A stretch of 34,957 nt of DNA from an uncultured Actinomycetes bacterium (GTDB lineage: Bacteria > Actinomycetota > Actinomycetes > Nanopelagicales > Nanopelagicaceae). The position numbers and the translations under genes were made by a program. The stretch lies in NCBI GenBank assembly GCA_903844115.1, contig CAIMSI010000080.1, forward strand, positions 1 to 34,957. Reading direction: 5' to 3'. The notes under the pieces were generated by a model. That model searched no databases. It worked only from the letters and a program-made list of their open reading frames with translations, and had not been told where the DNA came from. Positions within the stretch are counted from its first letter, which is position 1, and each line of letters starts with the position of its first letter. Below are positions 27,948-34,957 of the stretch, in pieces.

Positions 27948-28945
27948 GCGATGAGATTACGAGGAGATGTTATATAGCCAATCCCCCAAGAAATATGCAT
28001 CGTCGCAAGAACTGAAGAAAGAGCTATTTTCTCAAAAAAAGATTTTCCAATAACTATTGAGCCAACCAGAATTGCTGCAGCATAAGTCAAGGCGGGAATA
28101 AAAAAGAGTGGATGAAACAGCGCACCGATAATGAGAGAGATTAGAATAATTGTGGTCGCAACCGGTGGCGCTAAGTAGCGGTAATTAGCCGTTCCTTTAT
28201 GGGTACGGACAACGGCATGACGCCAACGTCCGTATTCAAAATATTGCTTTGCAAGTGCTTTAATCGTTGGGCGAGGGCGATAAGTCACCACGAGCCTTGG
28301 ATCAAACCAAATAACACCGCCACTTTGCCGTAGACGATAGTTAAGTTCCCAGTCTTGTGCGCGCGTAAATCGTTCATCGTATAGGCCGACTGCAAGCAGC
28401 GCTGATTTTTTAAAGACTCCTAAATAAACAGTGTCTGCTGGTCCGGCGCTACCGCCGACGTGAAAGCGCGCGCCGCCGACACCAAGGGGCGATCGCATCG
28501 CTGTTGCAACTGCACCTTCAAAAGCACTTTGACCTACAGCCGCCATAATTCCACCAACATTGACTGCGCCAGTTTCTTGCATAATTTCTACCGCATCGAG
28601 AATATAAGTTTGTGAGATTTGTGCATGACCATCAATTCGACAAATTATTTCGTAACGGGCTTTGTGTACCGCAAGATTAAGTCCCACTGCTGTGCGACCC
28701 GTTGGACTATCAACTAGTACAACTCGGGAATCCTTTGCCGCCAAATCTTGTGCAATCTGATTTGTACGATCTTTTGAGGGCCCAAGGGCCAGAATAATTT
28801 CCATGTCACCGGGGTATTGCTGATGGAGTATCCCCTCAATTGCATGTGCCAGATAGCGCTCCTCATTCAAGATTGGGAGCACAACACTCACGCCAGGATA
28901 TTCCACGCTCCCACGGTACCTTTTTTTATGCCTATCTACGTGCAC
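27944..28945 (-). CDS. Glycosyltransferase family 2 with C-terminal TM helices
   Basis: VSVVLPILNEERYLAHAIEGILHQQYPGDMEIILALGPSKD; ICRIDGHAQ; RAQDWELNYRLRQSGG; hydrophobic C-terminus. ATGA overlap with SpoIID gene. Confidence 0.88.
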   Translation of the reverse strand: MHVDRHKKRYRGSVEYPGVSVVLPILNEERYLAHAIEGILHQQYPGDMEIILALGPSKDRTNQIAQDLAAKDSRVVLVDSPTGRTAVGLNLAVHKARYEIICRIDGHAQISQTYILDAVEIMQETGAVNVGGIMAAVGQSAFEGAVATAMRSPLGVGGARFHVGGSAGPADTVYLGVFKKSALLAVGLYDERFTRAQDWELNYRLRQSGGVIWFDPRLVVTYRPRPTIKALAKQYFEYGRWRHAVVRTHKGTANYRYLAPPVATTIILISLIIGALFHPLFFIPALTYAAAILVGSIVIGKSFFEKIALSSVLATMHISWGIGYITSPRNLIA

Positions 28946-28964
28946 TATCTATACTAGTTTCAAT

Positions 28965-30272
28965 ATGGCACTGAAATTGTCTGTAATCGGCACCGGTTAT
29001 CTGGGTGCGACTCATGCTGCCGCCATGGCGAGCCTGGGTTTTCACGTGGTTGGAATTGATGTTGATCCAGCAAAGATTGCCACCCTCTCTCGTGGAGAGA
29101 TTCCATTTTACGAACCGGGTCTTGAAACTTTACTTCAAGAGCAAGTGAAATCCGGACGACTAACTTTTTCTTCAAACTTTGATGACGCCAAGGACGCTGA
29201 TGTTCACTTCCTTTGTGTCGGAACTCCGCAAATCAAAGATGGATTGGCTGCTGACCTCACGTATGTCAATGCTTCGTTAGAAGCCGTTGCAGCAATTGCA
29301 AAAGATGGTGCCCTCATAGTTGGTAAATCAACGGTTCCTGTAGGAACAGCTGCGCGATTACGCGCGCGATTGCTGGAAATTAATCCACAAGCTGACCTTG
29401 CATGGAATCCTGAATTTCTTCGCGAGGGATTTGCCGTTGAAGATACTTTGCATCCCAACCGCCTTGTAGTTGGCGTGGCAAACGATCGCGCTGAAAATAT
29501 TCTCAAAGAAGTTTATGCTGCCAACCTTGCGGAAAATACTCCGTGGGTCCGCGCAGACCTCCCGACTTCTGAACTTGTAAAAGTTGCTGCCAACTCATTT
29601 CTTGCGACAAAAATTTCATTTATCAACGCAATGGCAGAAATTTGTGAAGCTGCTGGTGGTGATGTCACCATACTTGCCAAAGCAATTGGTTATGACCCTC
29701 GTATTGGAAATAGATTTCTACAAGCAGGCATTGGATTTGGTGGAGGATGCCTTCCAAAAGACATCAGGGCATTTATGGCCCGGGCTGAGGAACTTGGCGC
29801 CTCACAAGCCCTTGAGTTCCTTCGCGAAATTGATTCCATCAACATTCGTGCTCGCCAACGCGTGATTGAATTGGTGCGTAAAGATCTTTCAGAAGATTTA
29901 CGAGGCAAAAGAGTTGCAGTTCTGGGCGCAGCATTCAAACCAGATAGTGATGATGTGCGCGACTCCCCAGCACTTGATATTGCCGTACAAATTCAAGGGG
30001 CAGGCGCAATTGTTACAGTGCACGACCCAAAGGCAATGGAACCTGCATCTAAACGATTCCCAGTGCTCAATTTCGCGCAAAGTGTTGAAGAGTGTGTAAA
30101 GGAGGCCGATATCGTGTTGCATTTAACTGAATGGAAAATGTATCGCGAAATAGATCCGGTATCGCTCAAAAAATTGGTTTCTGGGGCCATCATGATTGAT
30201 GGGCGAAATGCGCTGGACCGCGAGAAATGGTTAGCGGCTGGTTGGAAATTTAGGGCTTTGGGACGCGCTTAG
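28965..30272 (+). CDS. UDP-glucose/GDP-mannose dehydrogenase family protein (UDP-glucose 6-dehydrogenase)
   Basis: [80 protein letters not shown]. Confidence 0.94.
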   Translation: MALKLSVIGTGYLGATHAAAMASLGFHVVGIDVDPAKIATLSRGEIPFYEPGLETLLQEQVKSGRLTFSSNFDDAKDADVHFLCVGTPQIKDGLAADLTYVNASLEAVAAIAKDGALIVGKSTVPVGTAARLRARLLEINPQADLAWNPEFLREGFAVEDTLHPNRLVVGVANDRAENILKEVYAANLAENTPWVRADLPTSELVKVAANSFLATKISFINAMAEICEAAGGDVTILAKAIGYDPRIGNRFLQAGIGFGGGCLPKDIRAFMARAEELGASQALEFLREIDSINIRARQRVIELVRKDLSEDLRGKRVAVLGAAFKPDSDDVRDSPALDIAVQIQGAGAIVTVHDPKAMEPASKRFPVLNFAQSVEECVKEADIVLHLTEWKMYREIDPVSLKKLVSGAIMIDGRNALDREKWLAAGWKFRALGRA

Positions 30273-30735
30273 ACAAAGATTCATCTCGCGCTTCTTCCAT
30301 TAATTCTGCAACTTTTTTAGAGACAGACTCATCAAAACTTCCAATAATTCTTGCCGCAAGCAATCCAGCATTCTTGGCATTTCCAATTCCTACTGTTGCA
30401 ACAGGGATACCGGCAGGCATTTGAACGATTGATAGAAGTGAATCCATCCCGTCCAAGTATTTGAGCGGGACTGGAACGCCAATCACAGGGAGAGTAGTTG
30501 CAGCTGCAACCATTCCTGGAAGGTGCGCTGCTCCGCCAGCGCCAGCGATGACAACTTTAAATCCAGCTGCTGCTGCACCTTTTGCAAATGTCATCATCTC
30601 ATCAGGTGTGCGATGCGCACTTACAACGCTGGCTTCATATGAAATTCCACATTGATCAAGAATCAATGCCGCTGCTTCCATCACTGGCCAATCAGAATCC
30701 GAGCCCATAATGATTGCTACTTGCTTACTCATCAA
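30250..30735 (-). CDS. purE: 5-(carboxyamino)imidazole ribonucleotide mutase
   Basis: [56 protein letters not shown]. Confidence 0.96.
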   Translation of the reverse strand: MMSKQVAIIMGSDSDWPVMEAAALILDQCGISYEASVVSAHRTPDEMMTFAKGAAAAGFKVVIAGAGGAAHLPGMVAAATTLPVIGVPVPLKYLDGMDSLLSIVQMPAGIPVATVGIGNAKNAGLLAARIIGSFDESVSKKVAELMEEARDESLSKRVPKP

Positions 30736-31840
30736 TGACTCCGCTCAGATAGTCGAGTGCGTGCTGCACGTCATTTCGTAATTCTAGGAGGTCTTCGCCA
30801 AGAAGTGTGACGTGACCAATTTTGCGCCCAGGCCGTACTTCCTTGCGGTAATGGTGGAACTTGAGCGCAGGTGTTCTAGCCATCAAATGAAGGTAAGGCC
30901 TATACATGTCACTCTTTTCACCACCAAGGATATTTCCCATGACGGCCCACGTGGACGTCAAAGATGTATCACCAAGAGGAAGATCAAGTACTGCGCGAAT
31001 GTGTTGTTCAAATTGTGAAGTTTGCGCACCTTCAATTGTCCAGTGCCCTGAATTATGAGGCCTCATTGCAAGTTCATTAACAATTAATCGATCGCCGATA
31101 CGAAATAGTTCAACCGCCATTACTCCAACAAGTGAGACACCCTGCGCAATTTTTAGCGCGATATTGGCTGCTGCACTCGCTAATTCATCGGAAATGTCAG
31201 GTGCTGGTGTGACCGTGGAGGTACAAATTCCACCATCTTGCACTGTCCACGTGGGTGCCCATGTTGCTGCCTGGCCATGAGGTGAGCGAGCAACCATTAT
31301 TGCAATTTCAGAATCAAAATTTAGCTTTTCTTCAAGCAGAAGACTCTTCCCAATTTCTTTATGCAACTTTTCCAATTCAGCTTGGGAAGTAATTACGAAA
31401 ACTCCACGACCGTCATATCCACCGGTAATAGTTTTTGCAATCAATGGAAAAGCGATGTGTACATCCGCGCCATCATATTCTTGCCATTGTGGGTTAGGTA
31501 GACCTAGCTCATCCATCTTCTTACGCATCTCTACCTTGTTTTGAGAATAAATGAAGGTGTCAGATCGTGGATAAACTTTTACGCCATTATTTTCTAAATT
31601 CTTAATAACACTTTGTGGGACTTGTTCGTGCTCAAAAGTTACGACATCACATGTTCGAGCAAATTTAAGAACAGCTTCGACATCCGATGGATCACCGATA
31701 AAGTGGTCACAAATTTGCGCGCCACTCTCATGGGGATCAGTTGCCAACAAACGCAGATTTACTCCCAGCGCGGTTGCGGGTGCGACCATCATGCGTGCAA
31801 GCTGTCCTGCACCAATTACTCCTAAACGAGGGAATGCCAC
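30725..31840 (-). CDS. purK: 5-(carboxyamino)imidazole ribonucleotide synthase
   Basis: [33 protein letters not shown]-grasp [37 protein letters not shown]. Confidence 0.96.
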   Translation of the reverse strand: MAFPRLGVIGAGQLARMMVAPATALGVNLRLLATDPHESGAQICDHFIGDPSDVEAVLKFARTCDVVTFEHEQVPQSVIKNLENNGVKVYPRSDTFIYSQNKVEMRKKMDELGLPNPQWQEYDGADVHIAFPLIAKTITGGYDGRGVFVITSQAELEKLHKEIGKSLLLEEKLNFDSEIAIMVARSPHGQAATWAPTWTVQDGGICTSTVTPAPDISDELASAAANIALKIAQGVSLVGVMAVELFRIGDRLIVNELAMRPHNSGHWTIEGAQTSQFEQHIRAVLDLPLGDTSLTSTWAVMGNILGGEKSDMYRPYLHLMARTPALKFHHYRKEVRPGRKIGHVTLLGEDLLELRNDVQHALDYLSGVIDE

Positions 31841-31849
31841 TGTGCAAGT

Positions 31850-33706
31850 TTACTTGCCAATTTCATGATCGTGTTCACTCAAATTCGCTAGGTAGCGGTT
31901 GTACTCAGCAAGGTCATCGTCCTCACCCATCGCATCGGCTCTTTGTGCAGCGCGGTCAATTCGATGCGCCTCGCGGGAATCATCTCGAACCCACTGAATA
32001 AAGGTTGCTACCAAAGCAATCAGAATTGGAATTTCGCCCATCGCCCAGCCAATTGATCCCCCTAAATGTTGGTCGACCAGCAAATCCGTATTCCACGTGC
32101 GATGCAAAGAGGCGAAATATCCTCCATCGAGTAGCGATGATGTTGAAAGAAGTGCGATTGAAAAGAAGGCATGAATGCTCATCGCTGCAAAAAGAATAAT
32201 GATGCGCACAATATGTGGCACCTTGCGAGGGTTGGGATCAATTCCAATGATTACGTGGAAGAACAGGTAACCAGAAAGCAAGAAATGCAGATCCATGACC
32301 ACATGTCCCGTATGGCTTTGCATAAGTGATCCAAAAAGTGGCGTCATGTACAACAAAAATAGAGAGCCGTCGAAAATCGCCAAGGCAACAATTGGGTTTG
32401 TGTAGAAGCCTAAAACTTTCGAATGAATGAGGGTAATAGCCGACCCACGAATTCCACGCTCTTCACTAGTACGTCCTATCGGTAAAGTGCGTAGCGCAAG
32501 TGTTATTGGTGCACTCAAAACGAATCCAATCGGTGCAATCATTGCAATAATCATGTGAGCAATCATGTGATAAGAAAAAGCATAGGTCGCATAGATGCCA
32601 ATGCCCCCACTTGTTGCATAATCAGTAAATCCAATTCCACAAGCGAAAGCAATAATGCGACCGACCGGCCACTTATCTCCGCGGCGCGCAAGAAGAACAA
32701 CTCCACGAATATAAAGCGCTGTTGCAAGAAGAAGGATTCCCAAAATCAAAGCATCTGGTGAATACCCCCAAATAAGTCGGCTAAGAGTTGGCGGCGCAGG
32801 AATGCCAGGCACTCCTGGATGTTCTGGCGGGCTCATTGTCGAGAGCCATCCACCTACGGCGATTGTCATTACCATCACAATAATTTCGAGAGCTAGAAGT
32901 GAAAAAGTTTCTTCGGGTTTCTTGGCAATGATGTATTTGCGGTGTTTGGCACCAAAGGCAATCAGTAGGCCCGTCAAAACTATTTTAAGCAATACGAGAG
33001 ATGCATAAGGAGAGTTCCATGCAGCAACAAAGTTAAGCCGACTAAAAGCATTTACTACCCCGCTAATCGAGACGATAATTGCTGCCCATAATGCAAAAGA
33101 ACTAAATCTCTTCAGTGAAGCGACTCGCTCCTGAGGTGCGATAACGATCAGGCCTAGAACTCCACCGACCCAGAGTGTTATGAAGATAACGTGAAAGACA
33201 AGTGAACCAATAGCCAGCGTGTGATTGCTCAGACCGCTGGAGTGACTTTGAAAAATCGGCAAAATGGTTGCAAGGAGAGTAATAACCAACACCCCATAGA
33301 TGGCTCCTACTTTTTTTGCCTTATTAAGAAGCGGGATTGCGATCAGACCAAAAATCAATTGTGCCAGGTATGAACGTCCAATTACTGTTTGCTGTAAGAA
33401 TGAGCGCAGAACAGTGGGATTAAAAGCTCCAACTAAACTCTCATCAAGAATGTTGGCAAGTTCAATAAAGATAGAACCAACAAGTGTCGAGATCCAAATG
33501 ACTGCAGATAATTGGGCCAACTTCTTGACTCGAAGGGCTTCTGGTTGCAAGTAACCTTTCTTCTCTTCAATGAAGAAAGCTATAGCAAAAAGTAATCCAA
33601 TAAGGAACGTTGTTGAAATGAGCGAAATATCTTTTACTATCGGAAAAAGAATTGCGACAAGCGAATTAGAACTCACATGTGAGTGTGTTACAACAGCTTC
33701 TAACAA
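31850..33706 (-). CDS. CopD-CtaG fusion: copper-resistance D domain plus cytochrome c oxidase assembly factor domain
   Basis: 618 aa polytopic; N-terminal CopD-like half (SHSSGLSNHTLAIGSLVFHVIFITLWVGGVLGLIV) and C-terminal CtaG-like half (YAFSYHMIAHMIIAMIAPIGFVLSAPITL, HVVMDLHFLLSGYLFFHVIIGIDPNPR). Confidence 0.88.
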   Translation of the reverse strand: MLEAVVTHSHVSSNSLVAILFPIVKDISLISTTFLIGLLFAIAFFIEEKKGYLQPEALRVKKLAQLSAVIWISTLVGSIFIELANILDESLVGAFNPTVLRSFLQQTVIGRSYLAQLIFGLIAIPLLNKAKKVGAIYGVLVITLLATILPIFQSHSSGLSNHTLAIGSLVFHVIFITLWVGGVLGLIVIAPQERVASLKRFSSFALWAAIIVSISGVVNAFSRLNFVAAWNSPYASLVLLKIVLTGLLIAFGAKHRKYIIAKKPEETFSLLALEIIVMVMTIAVGGWLSTMSPPEHPGVPGIPAPPTLSRLIWGYSPDALILGILLLATALYIRGVVLLARRGDKWPVGRIIAFACGIGFTDYATSGGIGIYATYAFSYHMIAHMIIAMIAPIGFVLSAPITLALRTLPIGRTSEERGIRGSAITLIHSKVLGFYTNPIVALAIFDGSLFLLYMTPLFGSLMQSHTGHVVMDLHFLLSGYLFFHVIIGIDPNPRKVPHIVRIIILFAAMSIHAFFSIALLSTSSLLDGGYFASLHRTWNTDLLVDQHLGGSIGWAMGEIPILIALVATFIQWVRDDSREAHRIDRAAQRADAMGEDDDLAEYNRYLANLSEHDHEIGK

Positions 33707-33721
33707 CTACTGCTCCTCTAA

Positions 33722-34306
33722 TTATGCGCGTGTACTTGGTGCTGACTTCTTCTTTGTTGCCTTACGTTTCTTGCGCTGAGTTTGGCGCCATAATGTGCGC
33801 GCATACCAAAGAAGGAATAGAAGTACTGCGCAACCAAGAAGGAAAATTACAACCACGAAAATAGCTGCTCCGTGGCTCGAGCTCGTTGCTCCACCTGTTT
33901 TAGATATTGTCGGAGTCGGAGTCGGTGAAGCAGATGCAGCAGCCATGTCAGCCGGTGCATTAAATAGGAATGTGTAAGAACCTTGAAGTGGTGCTTCTCC
34001 TGCGGCCAACAATGTATATGAAACTGTATAGACGCCAGCGGCAGTCAAGGGTTTAAGTCCGACGACAACGGAAGCATCAGTAACAGTTATAGATCCATCA
34101 TCCACAGGGTTGCCCTTGGGATCAATAACGGAAAGCTGGTTGCCATCTGCCTGCAAAGTAGATGCGCCAGTAATTGAAACTGCATTGGGGGCAATTCCCA
34201 ATACGGCCCCGGATGCCGGCGATGCTTCTACTAAAGAATTTGCATGCGCGGCGGTTGGGAGCAAAAGGAAAAGCGCGCTAGCTGCAGCGATTAAGCGCAA
34301 CTTCAT
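33722..34306 (-). CDS. CopC-domain protein (YobA/CopC-like) with C-terminal TM anchor
   Basis: Signal peptide MKLRLIAAASALFLLLPTAAHA; NSLVEASPASGAVLGIAPNAVSITGAS; VYTVSYTLLAAGEAPLQGSYTFLFN; TM AIFVVVIFLLGCAVLLFLLWYA and basic tail. Start set at 34306 (34312 possible). Confidence 0.85.
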   Translation of the reverse strand: MKLRLIAAASALFLLLPTAAHANSLVEASPASGAVLGIAPNAVSITGASTLQADGNQLSVIDPKGNPVDDGSITVTDASVVVGLKPLTAAGVYTVSYTLLAAGEAPLQGSYTFLFNAPADMAAASASPTPTPTISKTGGATSSSHGAAIFVVVIFLLGCAVLLFLLWYARTLWRQTQRKKRKATKKKSAPSTRA

Positions 34307-34360
34307 GGTCATTCTCCCTTCGATTAGGGTCAATCTTCTCACTTGCTTACAATACGCACT

Positions 34361-34564
34361 ATGCCTACGTATCAATACGCCTGCAACGCGTGTGAGCACC
34401 AGTTTGAGGTGGTTCAGTCCTTTTCAGAGGAGCCAATCTCAGTTTGCCCAGAATGCAAAGGTGAAGTTCGTAAGGTGTATGCGAATGTCGGAGTTGTATT
34501 TAAAGGATCTGGATTCTACAAAACGGATTCTCGGCCCAGTTCTAGCAAGCCTGCAACAGAGTAA
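34361..34564 (+). CDS. FmdB-family putative regulatory zinc-ribbon protein
   Basis: MPTYQYACNACEHQFEVVQSFSEEPISVCPECKGEVRKVYANVGVVFKGSGFYKTD, classic FmdB/CxxC_CxxC_SSSS. Confidence 0.95.
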   Translation: MPTYQYACNACEHQFEVVQSFSEEPISVCPECKGEVRKVYANVGVVFKGSGFYKTDSRPSSSKPATE

Positions 34565-34584
34565 ATCCAGAATAGTTATCTAAC

Positions 34585-34719
34585 TTATTCGTAATGCGGC
34601 GGGCGGTCGCCCTTAATTTCATCATCCCGAGAATTATCAAAAGAAACTTCAGCTGGAACTTTTTGTTCTTCATCAGCAGTTTTCGCTGGAATTAGCGGCT
34701 TTTTTGTATTCTCGGTCAC
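34585..34719 (-). CDS. Hypothetical 44-aa hydrophilic protein
   Basis: Not in ORF track. GTG-start translation MTENTKKPLIPAKTADEEQKVPAEVSFDNSRDDEIKGDRPPHYE*. Coding status rests on composition only. Confidence 0.4.
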   Translation of the reverse strand: MTENTKKPLIPAKTADEEQKVPAEVSFDNSRDDEIKGDRPPHYE

Positions 34720-34759
34720 ACATTAATTCTACTCTCTATCCCCGTGTAATAATTAATCC

Positions 34760-34957
34760 ATGTTTGAGAAACTTGGCCATTCAGTAGTTCGCCGCCGTAA
34801 ATCCGTATTAGCACTATTCATTGTTGCGCTCATTGGCCTGGGGGTGCTCGCAGGTCTAGCAGTACCACGCCTCTCTGGTGGCGGCTACTCAAACCCCAAC
34901 AGCGATTCAGCTAAAGTTTTTAAATATCTAACTGACACCTTCCACGTAAAAGATCCA
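34760..34957 (+). CDS. MMPL/RND-family transporter, N-terminal part (runs off the window)
   Basis: MFEKLGHSVVRRRKSVLALFIVALIGLGVLAGLAVPRLSGGGYSNPNSDSAKVFKYLTDTFHVKDP; open to the window end; typical MMPL start. Confidence 0.8.
   Translation, partial: MFEKLGHSVVRRRKSVLALFIVALIGLGVLAGLAVPRLSGGGYSNPNSDSAKVFKYLTDTFHVKDP

Noticed and set aside
1-34957. tRNA, rRNA, prophage, transposase, BGC or restriction/defence island
   Set aside because: No integrase, transposase, phage, NRPS/PKS or defence-type signatures seen in the translated ORFs, and no tRNA cloverleaf recognised by eye. A tRNAscan-SE and DefenseFinder run would be decisive.

Overview
This window looks like a compact, low-to-mid GC actinobacterial chromosome segment. 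The markers are MtrA/MtrB, a WhiB protein, MshB (mycothiol), and DUF3499/DUF3107/DUF3117 proteins. Tight gene packing and many overlaps suggest a streamlined freshwater-type lineage (Nanopelagicales/acI is my guess, not tested). I see about 34 protein genes and found no rRNA, tRNA, CRISPR array or transposon. The left third is a conserved cell-envelope block: mtrB-mtrA-ahcY-manB-DUF3499-DUF5719-GT2-whiB-manC. The middle holds dapC-fdxA, a fused CysRS-like gene, mshB, and an eight-gene minus-strand run: pepA, O-methyltransferase, tatB, mrp, MgtE_N/CBS, Nramp, EamA, PHP. The right part holds nhaA, DUF3117, a sigma-region-4 mini-protein, LOG, dapD, SpoIID, GT2, ugd, purE/K, CopD-CtaG, CopC, FmdB and the start of an MMPL gene. 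The most interesting points are: (1) a CysRS/MshC-like enzyme with an Rv0428c-like SH3-type N-terminus and no anticodon-binding domain, convergent with mshB; (2) a soluble PRC/MgtE_N/CBS protein translationally coupled to an Nramp-family transporter lacking the canonical TM6 MPH motif; (3) an unusually small NhaA that seems to lack TM1 and TM6-7; (4) a 59-aa free-standing sigma-region-4-like protein next to a TGAAATC repeat/palindrome array. All homology calls come from motif recognition by eye; no database search was run.
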